Shown here: piece after piece, positions 19,957 through 32,689 of the stretch
Layout: each line of letters starts with the position of its first letter
Position numbering within the stretch: position 1 is the first letter of the stretch
From: Roseovarius carneus
GTDB taxonomy: Bacteria; Pseudomonadota; Alphaproteobacteria; Rhodobacterales; Rhodobacteraceae
DNA: 64,000 nucleotides
NCBI RefSeq assembly: GCF_020141465.1
Contig: NZ_JAHSPD010000001.1
Span: 1,098,374-1,162,373, forward strand
Reading direction: 5' to 3'
Position numbers and translations under genes: made by a program
The notes under the pieces: model-generated
Database searches by the model: none
What the model was told of the DNA's origin: nothing
What the model saw: only the letters and a program-made list of their open reading frames with translations

Positions 19957-21114
19957 ATGGACCAGCCGGACCGCGAGGTCGAGCCGAATTTTTCTCATCC
20001 AGTGCGCCAGATCATCTTGATGCTGGTGGTGCTTGGTCTGACTGTGTTTGGCGTCTTTCTGGCGCTGCCCCGGGTGTTGCCGGTGTTTCAGGCGAACCCC
20101 TATCTCAACGGGTTCATCATTTTTGTTTTTGTTATTGGCGTGCTGGCCTGCTTTTGGCAGATGTTTCAGCTGATCGGGTCCGTCCGCTGGCTTGAGGGGT
20201 TTGCCGCGCAGACGCCGGGTCATGAGATGACGAAGGCGCCGCAGCTTCTGGCGCCTCTGGCCACCCTTCTGCGGCAACGGGCCAAGCGGATGCAGATCGC
20301 GCAAACCTCCGCACGCTCCATCCTCGATTCCGTGGCGCAACGGATCGACGAGGCGCGCGAGATCACGCGCTACATCGTCAACATGCTGATTTTCCTCGGC
20401 CTTTTGGGTACGTTCTATGGTCTTGCCACCACGGTGCCTGCGCTTGTGGACACAATCCGTGGCCTTGCCCCGCAAGAGGGTGAAGACGGGGTTGAGGTCT
20501 TCAGCCGTTTGATGACGGGGCTTGAAGGGCAGCTTGGGGGGATGGGTGTGGCCTTTGCCTCATCGCTTCTGGGTCTTGCGGGGTCGCTGGTGGTCGGGCT
20601 TTTGGAGCTGTTTGCCAGTCATGGCCAGAACCGCTTTTACCGCGAGCTGGAGGAGTGGCTGTCCACGATCACCCGCGTTGGATATGCGGGCAGCGAGGGC
20701 GAAGGCGCTGGCGGCTCAGATGCCATGGGCGGGGTGCTGGATCACATGAACGCGCAGATGGACGGGCTGCAATCGCTGATGGAGCGGTCGGAGCAGGCCC
20801 GGATCGCAGCTGACACGCGCATGGCGCAATTGGCCACTGCGGTCGAGCATTTGGCCAGCCGGATGGGCACCACTGACAACGATATTCTGGCACGGATCGC
20901 CGACGGGCAGGAGCGTTTGGTCGATGTGCTAGGCGCGCGCGAGGCCAATGACGGGCTGGATGCGGAAAGCCGGATGCGGCTGCGCTCGATTGATGTGCAG
21001 ATGTTACGCATTCTGGAGGAGATCAGCGCGGGCCGTCAGGAAAGCATGACCGAGCTGCGCACTGATCTGGCCACGCTCACCCGCGCGCTTGAGCGGGCCA
21101 AGGCGGGGCGCTAG
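19957..21114 (+). CDS. MotA/TolQ/ExbB-like membrane protein
   Basis: A 385-residue inner-membrane protein with four predicted transmembrane helices, at about residues 18-40, 48-70, 140-162 and 195-217. A cytoplasmic loop of about 65 residues lies between helices 2 and 3, and a coiled-coil C-terminal tail of about 160 residues follows. The pattern NMLIFLGLLGTFYGLATTVPAL matches the core of the proton-channel family. It stands 3 bases before the MotB-like gene, so the two probably form one ion-driven stator-like complex. It is not next to flagellar, Tol or TonB genes, and its role is unknown. ATG at 19957 (MDQPDREVEP) is preferred to an upstream start. Confidence 0.8.
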   Translation: MDQPDREVEPNFSHPVRQIILMLVVLGLTVFGVFLALPRVLPVFQANPYLNGFIIFVFVIGVLACFWQMFQLIGSVRWLEGFAAQTPGHEMTKAPQLLAPLATLLRQRAKRMQIAQTSARSILDSVAQRIDEAREITRYIVNMLIFLGLLGTFYGLATTVPALVDTIRGLAPQEGEDGVEVFSRLMTGLEGQLGGMGVAFASSLLGLAGSLVVGLLELFASHGQNRFYRELEEWLSTITRVGYAGSEGEGAGGSDAMGGVLDHMNAQMDGLQSLMERSEQARIAADTRMAQLATAVEHLASRMGTTDNDILARIADGQERLVDVLGAREANDGLDAESRMRLRSIDVQMLRILEEISAGRQESMTELRTDLATLTRALERAKAGR

Positions 21115-21117
21115 GCC

Positions 21118-22755
21118 ATGGCCCTCTCACGGCGCACTGGGCAACGCTTTCAAGCCTCGATCTGGCCGGGTTTCGTGGATGCGATGACAGGGCTTTTGCT
21201 GGTCCTGATGTTCGTGCTGACCATTTTTATGGTGGTGCAGTTTGCCCTTCGTGAGACAATCACAGGACAAGAAACCAAGCTTGATGCGCTGTCGTCCGAG
21301 GTGGCGGCCCTTGCCCGCGCGCTCGGGCTGGAGCAGGATCGCGCAAGCACGCTGGAGGACCGGGTCGGGACGCTTACGGCCACGTTGAGCGATGCGCGTG
21401 ACAGGCAGGCTGCACAGGCTGCACAGATCGCGGCCCTCAGTGCCGAGCGTGACACGCAAGACGCGGCCCTTGACGCAGCAGCAGCCCGCATCGCCACGTT
21501 TGAGGAGCAGGTCGCGGGCCTTTTGGCGCAACGCGACACGGCGCTGGGGCAGGTGGCCGCTTTGGAAAACACGCAAGCGGGGCTTTTGTCCGAGCAGGAG
21601 GCATTGCAACTGGCCCTTGCGGGGATGCGCGATGAGGTGGATGCGCAAGAAGAGGCCGCCCGTTTGGCCGCAGCACAACGCGAGGTGCTTGAGGCGCTGA
21701 TCGCGGATCTGCGCGGTGCGGCGGAGGAGGCGCAAGGCGCGCTGACCGCTGAGGTAGCAGAGCTGCAACAGGCGCTGAGCGAAGAGGAGGCTGCGCGGCT
21801 GGCCGAGGCGGCAGCGGCGGAGGCTCTGCGCGCGCGGTTGGAAGGGGCCTCAGCTGAGCTTACTGCGATGGCGCTCGCGCTGGAGGAGCAGCGGCGCGAG
21901 GCGGAGGAGACATTGACCCTTCTCGCGGCGGCCGACATCGCGCGCGCGGATATTGAGGCTGCACTCACCGCCACCCAACTCAGCGCCGCAGAAGAGCGTG
22001 CGGCGCTGCTCGCACAGGCCCGTGCCACGCTAGCAGAGCAAACCAAGCAGACCGAGGCAGCCCTGCGCGAGCAGGCGCTTTTGAACCAACAGGTCGCGGC
22101 TCTGCGCACACAATTGGGCGAGCTTCAGGCGCTTCTTGATGATGCATCCGCCCGCGAGGCCACGAATGATGTGCAGCTTCAATCGCTGGGCAATGAGCTG
22201 AATGCGGCACTCGCGCGGGTGGCCGCCGGAGAGCGCCGCCGCCGCGAATTGGAGGAGGAAAAAGCCGCGCGGCTGGAGGCGGAAAATCAGGATCTGGCGC
22301 GCTACCGCTCGGAGTTTTTCGCGGCCCTGCGCGAGGTTTTGGGCACGCAGGACGGTGTGCGGATTGAGGGCGACAGGTTCGTGTTCTCGTCCGAGGTGCT
22401 CTTTGATCCGGGCCGCGCGACCCTCTCGGATGCGGGCCGGGGCGAGGTGGCCAAGGTCGCTGAAATCCTGCGCCGCGTGGCCGGAGACATCCCCGAAAGC
22501 GTTGATTGGGTCATCCGCGTCGATGGGCATACGGATGATGTGCCGATCCGCAATTCGCCCGATTTTGCAGATAACTGGGAGCTGAGCCAAGCGCGGGCCC
22601 TCTCGGTCGTACGCTACATGATCGACTTCCTTGGTCTGCCGCCGGACCGTCTCGCGGCCAATGGCTTTGGGCAATACCAGCCGGTGAACATCGAAGATAC
22701 GCCCGAGGCGCGTGCGCAAAACCGTCGGATCGAGCTCAAGATTACCGAGCGGTGA
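21118..22755 (+). CDS. MotB/OmpA-like protein with long coiled coil
   Basis: A 545-residue protein. A single N-terminal transmembrane helix (PGFVDAMTGLLLVLMFVLTI) carries Asp21 at its start, the position of the proton-binding aspartate in MotB. Residues about 45-390 are an alanine/glutamate-rich coiled coil. The C terminus (about 415-545) is an OmpA/MotB peptidoglycan-binding domain with RVDGHTDDVPI and NRRIELKI. With the upstream MotA-like protein it should form a proton channel anchored to the cell wall across a very long periplasmic rod. It converges directly on the M23 peptidase gene with no gap. Confidence 0.85.
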   Translation: MALSRRTGQRFQASIWPGFVDAMTGLLLVLMFVLTIFMVVQFALRETITGQETKLDALSSEVAALARALGLEQDRASTLEDRVGTLTATLSDARDRQAAQAAQIAALSAERDTQDAALDAAAARIATFEEQVAGLLAQRDTALGQVAALENTQAGLLSEQEALQLALAGMRDEVDAQEEAARLAAAQREVLEALIADLRGAAEEAQGALTAEVAELQQALSEEEAARLAEAAAAEALRARLEGASAELTAMALALEEQRREAEETLTLLAAADIARADIEAALTATQLSAAEERAALLAQARATLAEQTKQTEAALREQALLNQQVAALRTQLGELQALLDDASAREATNDVQLQSLGNELNAALARVAAGERRRRELEEEKAARLEAENQDLARYRSEFFAALREVLGTQDGVRIEGDRFVFSSEVLFDPGRATLSDAGRGEVAKVAEILRRVAGDIPESVDWVIRVDGHTDDVPIRNSPDFADNWELSQARALSVVRYMIDFLGLPPDRLAANGFGQYQPVNIEDTPEARAQNRRIELKITER

Positions 22756-23724
22756 TCAGCGGATGGTAAGCGGCGTGGTCATGCTATCGACAATCGCCCC
22801 ATCCCGGCGCAGCGAAATCTCGGCGCTATAGCTGCCTGCCTCCCAGCCACCGCTCGGCGCGCGGCGGCCTGCGGCGCGGAAAAACTGCGCCTGCGCCTTG
22901 TCCACGGTCGTGGAATGGGAGAACACCTCGCCCTCTGGCCCCATGATACGGATCTGCATCACGTCGTCCGCACGCCCGCCAAAGGCGTACCCCCACGCCA
23001 CTAGCGCCGGTGCGTCGGGCGCGAGATCAGTGCGACCCGCAATGCCCTCTTTGATGTCGTCGAAGCTGGGCACGGCGGTGCTGAACCCAGCGGCAAGCAG
23101 GCCACCGGGGCGATATTCAGGCGCATCAAGCCAGAGGGTTTCCTGCGAAGGGGCGCCGCATGTGATCTGCCCATCGGGATCGAACGGATCCACCACCTCA
23201 CCATCTTGGCGCACGGTCAGGTGGACATGCGGGAATTGCGTGCGCCCCGAGAGGCCAATGAACCCAAGCACATCGCCGCGCTCCACCTGCTGCTCCGCCT
23301 CCACCCGCACGGAGCCTTGGCGCAGGTGGCAATATTGCGTCTCCCATCCACCTGCGTGGCGGATCGCGACACCATTGCCACAATCCTTGCCCTCAAGCTC
23401 GGCGGCCATATCATCGGTATAGAGACGGTCGGCCATGCCGTCGCGGATGCCGCGCACCCGGCCGGGGGCCGCAGCGATGACCGGCACGCCTGCATGCATC
23501 GCACGCATCGAGGGCAGGCCGAAATCCGTGCCGCGATGGCCATCATAGCTGAGGCCCTGACACATGAAGTCAGACGCCCCGGAGCCGGGATCAAAATCAA
23601 CATATTGCTGGATGAAACATGTCTCGCCCAAGGTGCAATCGGCGGGCAGGCCGAGCGCCGGGGGAGGGTCTGCCGCGGCGCCGGACCCCAGAAGGATCAG
23701 CGCCGCCGCAAAGGTTTTTCGCAT
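22756..23724 (-). CDS. M23 family metallopeptidase (secreted)
   Basis: A 322-residue protein with a signal peptide ([19 protein letters not shown]). The LytM/M23 domain has the zinc motif HRGTDFG (His63, Asp67) and the second-site HVHL around residue 160, so unlike EnvC in this window its active site looks complete. Expected to cut peptidoglycan cross-bridges. The C-terminal 130 residues form a separate, probably beta-sandwich part of unknown function. The ATG overlaps the clpA stop (TGATG), so it is translated after clpA. Confidence 0.88.
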   Translation of the reverse strand: MRKTFAAALILLGSGAAADPPPALGLPADCTLGETCFIQQYVDFDPGSGASDFMCQGLSYDGHRGTDFGLPSMRAMHAGVPVIAAAPGRVRGIRDGMADRLYTDDMAAELEGKDCGNGVAIRHAGGWETQYCHLRQGSVRVEAEQQVERGDVLGFIGLSGRTQFPHVHLTVRQDGEVVDPFDPDGQITCGAPSQETLWLDAPEYRPGGLLAAGFSTAVPSFDDIKEGIAGRTDLAPDAPALVAWGYAFGGRADDVMQIRIMGPEGEVFSHSTTVDKAQAQFFRAAGRRAPSGGWEAGSYSAEISLRRDGAIVDSMTTPLTIR

Positions 23725-26054
23725 CACTCCGCGGTGAGCAGCGGGGGCTTCTTGCCTGTCAGGCGGGGCTGACCGGGGCCTTCGACCCGCAGATCAATCT
23801 TGCCGTCCTTAACGCCCACCTGAACGATCCCGCCCTTGGCCAGCTTGCCAAAGAGAAGCTCCTCGGCCAGCGGTTTCTTGATGTGCTCCTGAATCACACG
23901 GCCCAGAGGGCGCGCGCCCATCTTCTCGTCATAGCCGCGATCCGCCAGCCACTCGGCGGCGGGTTTCGTCAGCTCAATGGTCACGTTGCGGTCCATCAGC
24001 TGCGCCTCAAGTTGCAGCACGAACTTCTCGACCACCTGCATGATGACCTCTTTGGGCAGCGCGCCAAAGCTGATCACCGCATCGAGACGGTTGCGAAATT
24101 CGGGCGTGAACGTCCGCTCGATGGCCGCCGTATCCTCGCCCGTGCGCTTGTCACGACCAAAGCCGATGGCTTCTTTCGCCATATCGGATGCGCCTGCGTT
24201 GGACGTCATTATCAGCACCACATTGCGGAAATCGACCGTGCGCCCGTTGTGATCGGTCAGCGTGCCGTGGTCCATCACCTGAAGCAGGATGTTGAACACG
24301 TCCGGGTGCGCCTTCTCGATCTCATCAAGCAGCAAGACACAATGCGGATGCTGGTCTACGCCATCGGTCAGCAGACCGCCCTGATCGAACCCGACATAGC
24401 CGGGAGGTGCACCGATAAGGCGCGAGACCGCGTGTTTCTCCATGTATTCGGACATATCGAACCGCAAAAGCTCCACGCCCAGCGTATCGGCCAGCTGTTT
24501 GGCCACTTCGGTTTTGCCGACGCCCGTGGGGCCTGCAAAGAGGTAGTTGCCAATGGGTTTTTCCGGCTCCCGCAGACCGGCGCGCGATAGCTTGATCGCC
24601 GACGCCAGCGCCTCGATTGCCATGTCCTGTCCGAACACGACCCGCTTGAGCGAGGCTTCGAGATCTTTGAGGACCTCGGCGTCGCTTTTGCTCACGTTTT
24701 TTGGTGGGATACGGGCGATTTTCGCCACGACATCCTCGATCTCTTTGGTGCCGATGGATTTTCGACGTTTGGAGGCCACCAGGAGATGTTGCGCAGCCCC
24801 TGCTTCGTCGATCACGTCAATCGCCTTGTCGGGCAATTTGCGGTCGTTAATATAGCGCGACGAGAGGTCCACCGCCGATTTGATCGCATCATTGGTGTAT
24901 TTCACGCTGTGATGTTCCTCGAAATAGGGCTTGAGGCCCTTGAGGATCTTGATCGCGTCTTCCACCGTTGGCTCGGCCACGTCAATTTTCTGGAACCGGC
25001 GGCTCAGCGCGCGATCCTTCTCGAAATGCTGGCGGAATTCCTTGAAGGTGGTGGAGCCCATGCAGCGCAGCTTGCCGCCCTGAAGCGCTGGTTTCAGCAG
25101 GTTGGACGCGTCCATTGCGCCGCCCGATGTGGCGCCCGCGCCGATCACGGTGTGAATTTCATCGATGAAGAGCACCGCATCGGGGTGGTTCTCCATCTCA
25201 GTCATCACGGCCTTGAGACGCTCCTCAAAATCACCGCGATACCGTGTGCCGGCCAGAAGCGCGCCCATATCAAGCGAGAAGATCGTCGTTTTGGATAGAA
25301 TTTCAGGCGTCTCGCCCTGCACGATCTTGCGCGCGAGGCCCTCGGCAATGGCGGTTTTGCCAACCCCGGGATCACCCACCAAGAGGGGATTGTTCTTACG
25401 GCGGCGGCAGAGCACCTGAATGCACCGTTCCACCTCGGAGGCGCGGCCGATCAACGGGTCGACATTGCCTTGCCGGGATTTCTCATTGAGGTCGACGCAA
25501 TATTTGGCCAGCGCGCTTTCGCCCTGCTCCACCGCGTCGGATTCGGACGACATCTTCGGGCCATCCTCAGACTCTTCCGCGCCCGAGACCGAACGCGCCT
25601 CGCCAAAGGCGGGGTCTTTCGCCACGCCGTGGGCGATGAAATTCACCGCGTCATAGCGGGTCATGTCCTGCTCTTGCAGGAAATAGGCGGCGTTGCTCTC
25701 GCGCTCGGCAAAGATGGCGACGAGCACATTTGCGCCGGTCACCTCCGTGCGGCCCGAGCTTTGCACATGGATCGCGGCGCGCTGGATCACGCGCTGGAAC
25801 GCCGCAGTTGGCACGGCCTCAGACCCTTCAATGTCTGTCACGAGGTTCGACAGATCATCGTCGATGAAATCCACAAGCGTGCCCCGCAGCTCTTCCGTCT
25901 CTACGCTACATGCTTTCATCACGCGGTGCGCGTCTGGCTCGTCGATGAGCGCGAGCAAAAGATGCTCCAGCGTTGCAAATTCGTGCTGGCGTGCGTTGGC
26001 GAGGGCCAGTGCCGCGTGAATTGCCTGTTCGAGTGTGGTCGAGAATGAAGGCAC
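23724..26054 (-). CDS. clpA: ATP-dependent Clp protease ATP-binding subunit ClpA
   Basis: A 776-residue AAA+ unfoldase that feeds ClpP. The N-terminal Clp_N repeats span residues 1 to about 145, the first ATPase carries GDPGVGKTA near residue 226, and the second carries GPTGVGKTE near residue 507. The middle insertion is short, so it is ClpA and not ClpB. C-terminal sensor region [21 protein letters not shown] is present. clpS is not adjacent upstream, where 146 bases separate it from gloB; these bases hold no gene. AAGAAGGAGCACACAGGTGCC precedes the start. Confidence 0.96.
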   Translation of the reverse strand: MPSFSTTLEQAIHAALALANARQHEFATLEHLLLALIDEPDAHRVMKACSVETEELRGTLVDFIDDDLSNLVTDIEGSEAVPTAAFQRVIQRAAIHVQSSGRTEVTGANVLVAIFAERESNAAYFLQEQDMTRYDAVNFIAHGVAKDPAFGEARSVSGAEESEDGPKMSSESDAVEQGESALAKYCVDLNEKSRQGNVDPLIGRASEVERCIQVLCRRRKNNPLLVGDPGVGKTAIAEGLARKIVQGETPEILSKTTIFSLDMGALLAGTRYRGDFEERLKAVMTEMENHPDAVLFIDEIHTVIGAGATSGGAMDASNLLKPALQGGKLRCMGSTTFKEFRQHFEKDRALSRRFQKIDVAEPTVEDAIKILKGLKPYFEEHHSVKYTNDAIKSAVDLSSRYINDRKLPDKAIDVIDEAGAAQHLLVASKRRKSIGTKEIEDVVAKIARIPPKNVSKSDAEVLKDLEASLKRVVFGQDMAIEALASAIKLSRAGLREPEKPIGNYLFAGPTGVGKTEVAKQLADTLGVELLRFDMSEYMEKHAVSRLIGAPPGYVGFDQGGLLTDGVDQHPHCVLLLDEIEKAHPDVFNILLQVMDHGTLTDHNGRTVDFRNVVLIMTSNAGASDMAKEAIGFGRDKRTGEDTAAIERTFTPEFRNRLDAVISFGALPKEVIMQVVEKFVLQLEAQLMDRNVTIELTKPAAEWLADRGYDEKMGARPLGRVIQEHIKKPLAEELLFGKLAKGGIVQVGVKDGKIDLRVEGPGQPRLTGKKPPLLTAE

Positions 26055-26200
26055 CTGTGTGCTCCTTCTTGTGGGGTTGGGGCGCGTTGCCCGTCACCGT
26101 GATCCTATTGTCTTAAAGTTTGGTCGATATTGACCGCGCTTCAAGGGTTTTTTCTCCAGCACCACTCACTTTTACGAAATGTGAGGGTTTGCTGTGCACT

Positions 26201-26968
26201 TCAAAACCGATCCTTCCGCGCGCGAATTTCCGTGAAAACCTCGGCATCGCTGGCATGTTGCAGCCCCAAATGCGCCCGGATATCCGGATCGGTGGCGCGC
26301 AGGAACGGGTTTGTCGCACGCTCTGTCTCAAGGGTCGTGGGCACCGTCGGCTGGCCAGTTGCGCGGGCCGCGTTCACTTCGTCTACACGAGAGGTAAGCG
26401 CAGAATTGTCGGGGTCAATGGTCAGTGCGAATTTGGCGTTGGCGGCGGTGTATTCATGGCCCGAACACACGATGGTATCGCCGGGCAGGGCGGCAAGCTT
26501 GCTCAGGCTTTGCCACATCTGCGCGGGCGTCCCCTCGAAAAGCCGCCCACAGCCAAGCGCCATCAGGCTGTCGGCGGTGAAAAGCAGCCCGGGTCCGGGG
26601 AAATGCACGGCGATGTGGCCGACCGTGTGGCCAGACACGTCGATCACATGGCCCGCCTCGCCGCCGATCTTGATCCGGTCCCCCTCGGCCACGGCGATAT
26701 CCAAAGGCGGCAGGCGATGCGCATCTGCCTTGGCCCCGATCACCATCGCTGGATGCGCGGCCAGAAGATCGCCCAGCCCATCCACATGGTCCCAGTGATG
26801 ATGCGTTAGCAGCACATGGCTGAGGGTCCAGCCCTTGTTCGCAAGCATCGAGATAATCGGTGCCGCTTCGGGCACATCCACGGCCAGCGTCTCACCCGTT
26901 GCCGGATCATGGGCGAGATACGCATAATTATCGGCAAGGCAGGGGATGGTTACGAGCTCTAATGTCAT
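26201..26968 (-). CDS. gloB: Hydroxyacylglutathione hydrolase (glyoxalase II)
   Basis: A 255-residue metallo-beta-lactamase-fold enzyme that hydrolyses S-lactoylglutathione to lactate and glutathione. Metal ligands are in LLTHHHWDHVDG, with later SGHTVGHIAVHFPG and CSGHEYT. Length equals the usual 255 when ATG 26968 (MTLELVTIPCL) is used; an in-frame ATG five codons upstream is also possible. It is divergent from a methyltransferase gene, the same neighbourhood as gloB-yafS in E. coli. Confidence 0.95.
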   Translation of the reverse strand: MTLELVTIPCLADNYAYLAHDPATGETLAVDVPEAAPIISMLANKGWTLSHVLLTHHHWDHVDGLGDLLAAHPAMVIGAKADAHRLPPLDIAVAEGDRIKIGGEAGHVIDVSGHTVGHIAVHFPGPGLLFTADSLMALGCGRLFEGTPAQMWQSLSKLAALPGDTIVCSGHEYTAANAKFALTIDPDNSALTSRVDEVNAARATGQPTVPTTLETERATNPFLRATDPDIRAHLGLQHASDAEVFTEIRARKDRF

Positions 26969-27048
26969 GGGCCTGCCTTTCATGTGGCTTTCGCCGGGCG
27001 CGCGTTTTGGTCTAGGGTTCAGACTGACGGATCACTCGGGGCTTCGCA

Positions 27049-27795
27049 ATGCATCTTGATGTGCAGGACCTTCGCAATTTTTATTATCGCAGCGCGCTGG
27101 GCCGTGCTGTGCAGAAAACCCTGCGCGAAGAATTGCGAAAATGCTGGCCCGAGGCCAAGGGCCAGACTGTGGTGGGGTTTGGCTTTGCTGTGCCTTTTTT
27201 GCGGCCCTATCTGAAGGACGCACGTCGGGTGACGGCGCTTATGCCGGGGCCGCAAGGGGTTATCGCATGGCCGCAAGGGATGCCGAATGTCTCTGTTTTG
27301 TGCGAGGAAACGCTCTGGCCGTTGGAGACGGGGCATGTGGACAAGCTTTTGGTGATGCATGGGCTTGAGGCGAGCGAGCGGCCAGCGGATCTTCTGGAGG
27401 AATGCTGGCGCGTGCTCGGCCCCGGCGGGTCCGCGCTTTTTGTGGTGCCGAACCGGGCGGGGCTCTGGTCGCGCTCGGATCGCACGCCTTTTGGTTTCGG
27501 CAGGCCCTATAGTCAATCGCAGCTCGAAAGTCAGCTCAAGGCCCACAGTTTTCTGCCAGAGCGGCATCTGCACACGTTGTACCAACCCCCCAGCACACGG
27601 CGCTTTTGGCGCAAGACCGCGGGCATGTGGGAACATCTGGGCGGATCGCTGTCGATGATCGCGGCGGGCGGGGTGCTGATCGTGCAAGCGAGCAAACGTG
27701 TTCACGCGCCGCGCGGGCCGGGCCTGAGGGTTAAGGTGCGCAAACCGCTTGAGGCGCTGCAACCCGCGGCCACACCACAGGCAAAGCCGGTCTGA
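27049..27795 (+). CDS. Class I SAM-dependent methyltransferase (YafS-like position)
   Basis: A 248-residue protein of the methyltransferase type 11 group. A degenerate SAM-binding strand ([16 protein letters not shown]) replaces the usual acidic glycine-rich motif, and the motif IV/post-I region [28 protein letters not shown] is typical. It lies divergently from gloB with an 80-bp shared promoter region. The poor motif I suggests an unusual cofactor pocket or lost activity. The substrate is unknown. Confidence 0.78.
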   Translation: MHLDVQDLRNFYYRSALGRAVQKTLREELRKCWPEAKGQTVVGFGFAVPFLRPYLKDARRVTALMPGPQGVIAWPQGMPNVSVLCEETLWPLETGHVDKLLVMHGLEASERPADLLEECWRVLGPGGSALFVVPNRAGLWSRSDRTPFGFGRPYSQSQLESQLKAHSFLPERHLHTLYQPPSTRRFWRKTAGMWEHLGGSLSMIAAGGVLIVQASKRVHAPRGPGLRVKVRKPLEALQPAATPQAKPV

Positions 27796-28178
27796 TACGG
27801 ATCAGGGCCTGAGGGTGCCGACCGGGGCTGGGGAGTGGCTCAGATGCATCGCGTTGTTGCCTTGCGTCAATGGTAGCGGTAACGGGCTGAGGGCGGGTTG
27901 ATGCGGAGTTTGCGGCGCAGTGGCTCACGGAATCGGCACCAGTCGTGAAATTTACGAGTTTTTGCGTCAGAAAATCTTGCGCAAACGGTCGCATGCCGAT
28001 CAACATATTGAAAAATATGTATTTTCTAACAGGCTCTACAACCGCATAGAAACTTGGCAAGCCTGCAACGCTCTGCTAGACCCACGCCGGATCACAGTGA
28101 ATTTGGCGCGCATGCGCCGCAAACGTCCCCGGACGCGACAATCGCGGCAAACCGGGGCAAATTGTCGGAAGGGTGGAC
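27796..28178. other. Intergenic region upstream of the atp operon
   Basis: These 383 bases between the methyltransferase and atpH contain no convincing gene; short open frames on both strands lack ribosome sites and family resemblance. The central part (27940-28060) is relatively AT-rich, and AACATATTGAAAAATATGT at about 28002-28020 is palindrome-like. It should hold the atp promoter or promoters and a leader of about 100 bases. Confidence 0.6.
28054..28082 (+). promoter_or_regulatory. Candidate promoter of the atp operon
   Basis: TTGGCA (28054-28059) is followed after 17 bases by TAGACC, which is preceded by TG one base upstream (extended -10). The -10 match is modest, so this is a tentative call for the region expected to carry the promoter. 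Confidence 0.3.
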
Positions 28179-28739
28179 GTGTCCGAACCAGCTTCGATTT
28201 CCTCCGGTATCGCCGAGCGCTATGCCACCGCGATTTTTGAATTGTCACAAGAGGGCAAGCTGCTGCCCAAGCTGGAAGCAGGCGTCGATGACCTTGCCGC
28301 CGCCCTTGAAGGCAGCTCGGATCTGCGCGAAGTGATCTCCAGCCCCGTGCTGAGCCGCGCCGAGCAAGGTGCCGCTATCGCTGCCATCGCCAAGAAGATG
28401 AAATTGCCCGTGCCGCTGGCGCAGGGTATGGCCCTTATGGCCGAGAAACGCCGCCTCTTTGTGCTGCCTCAGCTTATTGCGCAGCTTCGCGCGCTGATCG
28501 CGGATGAAAAGGGCGAAGTGAATGCCGACGTCACAAGTGCCAAGGCGCTGACCAAGGCGCAGTCCGACAAATTGGCCAAAACGCTGAAAGCCAGCGTGGG
28601 CAAGGATGTCAAAATCAACGCGACCGTCGATGAAAGCCTCATCGGTGGTCTTATCGTCAAGGTGGGCTCGAAGATGATCGACACGTCGATCCGCTCCAAG
28701 CTCTCATCCCTCCAGAGTTCAATGAAAGAGGTCGGATAA
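28179..28739 (+). CDS. atpH: ATP synthase F1 subunit delta
   Basis: A 186-residue stator subunit that links the F1 head to the b-subunits. Recognised by GIAERYATAIFEL at the start and the C-terminal signature SLIGGLIVKVGSKMIDTSIRSKL. Two GTG starts are possible; the one at 28179 gives the family-typical N terminus SEPASIS and a 7-base spacing from GGAAG, whereas 28173 adds two residues. First gene of atpHAGDC; the F0 genes are elsewhere, as usual in Rhodobacteraceae. Confidence 0.95.
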   Translation: MSEPASISSGIAERYATAIFELSQEGKLLPKLEAGVDDLAAALEGSSDLREVISSPVLSRAEQGAAIAAIAKKMKLPVPLAQGMALMAEKRRLFVLPQLIAQLRALIADEKGEVNADVTSAKALTKAQSDKLAKTLKASVGKDVKINATVDESLIGGLIVKVGSKMIDTSIRSKLSSLQSSMKEVG

Positions 28740-30278
28740 ATGGGTATCCAAGCGGCAGAGATTTCTGCAATCCTGAAGGACCAGATCAAGAATTTCGGCC
28801 AAGACGCCGAAGTGGCCGAAGTTGGCCGGGTGCTGTCCGTGGGCGATGGTATCGCGCGCGTTCACGGCCTCGACAATGTGCAGGCCGGTGAGCTGGTTGA
28901 ATTCCCTGGCAAGATCATGGGCATGGCGCTGAACCTCGAGGCTGACAATGTCGGCGTCGTGATCTTCGGCTCTGACCGTGACATCAAGGAAGGCGACACC
29001 GTTAAGCGCACCAAGTCCATCGTGGATGTGCCCATCGGTGACGAGCTTCTGGGCCGGGTCGTGGACGGCCTTGGCAACCCAATTGATGGCAAAGGCCCGA
29101 TCAAGACCAAGGCACGCGGCCTTGCCGACGTGAAAGCGCCGGGCATCATCCCGCGCAAATCCGTGCATGAGCCGATGGCGACCGGCCTCAAGTCCGTGGA
29201 CGCGATGATCCCAATTGGTCGTGGCCAGCGCGAGCTGATCATTGGCGACCGTCAGACCGGCAAGACCGCCGTGGCCCTCGACGCGATCCTGAACCAAAAA
29301 GCGTATAACGACGCGGCTGGCGATGATGAAAGCAAGAAGCTCTACTGCATCTACGTGGCTGTTGGGCAGAAACGCTCGACCGTGGCGCAGCTTGTGAAGA
29401 AGCTGGAAGAAACCGGCGCGATTGAATACACGATCGTGGTCGCGGCAACCGCCTCTGACCCTGCGCCGATGCAGTTCCTCGCGCCCTATTCCGCGACAGC
29501 GATGGCTGAGCATTTCCGCGACAATGGCCGTCATGCCCTGATCGTCTATGATGATCTGTCCAAACAGGCCGTGGCCTACCGCCAGATGTCGCTCCTGCTG
29601 CGCCGCCCACCCGGCCGCGAAGCGTATCCCGGTGACGTGTTCTATCTCCACTCTCGCCTGCTGGAGCGGTCGGCGAAACTGGGCGATGATGCGGGCAACG
29701 GCTCGCTGACGGCTCTGCCGATCATTGAGACCCAAGGCGGCGACGTGTCGGCCTTTATTCCGACAAACGTGATCTCAATCACCGATGGTCAGATCTTCCT
29801 TGAGACCGAGCTTTTCTATCAGGGTGTCCGCCCTGCCGTGAACACCGGTCTGTCGGTCAGCCGCGTTGGCTCGTCGGCACAAACATCGGCCATGTCCTCG
29901 GTGGCGGGCCCGGTGAAGCTGAGCCTCGCGCAGTACCGCGAAATGGCGGCCTTCGCGCAGTTTGGGTCGGATCTGGATGCGGCAACGCAGCAGCTTTTGA
30001 ACCGTGGCGCGCGCCTTACGGAGCTTATGAAGCAGCCGCAATACGCGCCGCTGACCAATGCCGAGATCGTCTGCGTCATTTTCGCGGGCACCAACGGCTA
30101 TCTGGACAAGATCCCGGTGTCGGAGGTGGGTAAGTTCGAGGCGTCCATGCTCGCCTTCTTGCGTAACCAAAAGGCCGATTTCCTAGCTTGGATTGCGAAA
30201 GACGACCCCAAGTTCAAGGGCGGCGAGAATGTCGACAAGATGAAAGCGGTCCTCGACGAGTTCGTGTCAACCTACTGA
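28740..30278 (+). CDS. atpA: ATP synthase F1 subunit alpha
   Basis: A 512-residue non-catalytic nucleotide-binding subunit of the F1 hexamer. Walker [10 protein letters not shown] lies near residues 170-178 and the alpha/beta signature around [17 protein letters not shown] near 365-380. Length and ends match the family. The ATG follows the atpH stop directly, indicating tight coupling. Confidence 0.98.
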   Translation: MGIQAAEISAILKDQIKNFGQDAEVAEVGRVLSVGDGIARVHGLDNVQAGELVEFPGKIMGMALNLEADNVGVVIFGSDRDIKEGDTVKRTKSIVDVPIGDELLGRVVDGLGNPIDGKGPIKTKARGLADVKAPGIIPRKSVHEPMATGLKSVDAMIPIGRGQRELIIGDRQTGKTAVALDAILNQKAYNDAAGDDESKKLYCIYVAVGQKRSTVAQLVKKLEETGAIEYTIVVAATASDPAPMQFLAPYSATAMAEHFRDNGRHALIVYDDLSKQAVAYRQMSLLLRRPPGREAYPGDVFYLHSRLLERSAKLGDDAGNGSLTALPIIETQGGDVSAFIPTNVISITDGQIFLETELFYQGVRPAVNTGLSVSRVGSSAQTSAMSSVAGPVKLSLAQYREMAAFAQFGSDLDAATQQLLNRGARLTELMKQPQYAPLTNAEIVCVIFAGTNGYLDKIPVSEVGKFEASMLAFLRNQKADFLAWIAKDDPKFKGGENVDKMKAVLDEFVSTY

Positions 30279-30293
30279 TAAGGAGGCTTTTTC

Positions 30294-32619
<2,326 letters not shown>

Positions 32620-32689
32620 TCCAAGGCGATAGAGACAGGCTCGGGGTGCGCATCTGTGCCCCGAGACGACGAAATGACAGGAGGCCTTG

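Noticed and set aside
19957..22755. Zorya-type phage defence system
   Set aside because: The pair resembles ZorA/ZorB in outline, but no zorC/zorD/zorE-like helicase or nuclease is adjacent and the neighbours are housekeeping genes.
26055..26200. clpS upstream of clpA
   Set aside because: The 146-bp gap has no ClpS-like frame on either strand. Short frames there are shadows.
27920..28240. 106-codon plus-strand frame upstream of atpH
   Set aside because: Overlaps the atpH start, is highly basic with no family resemblance, and has no ribosome site. It is more likely promoter and leader.
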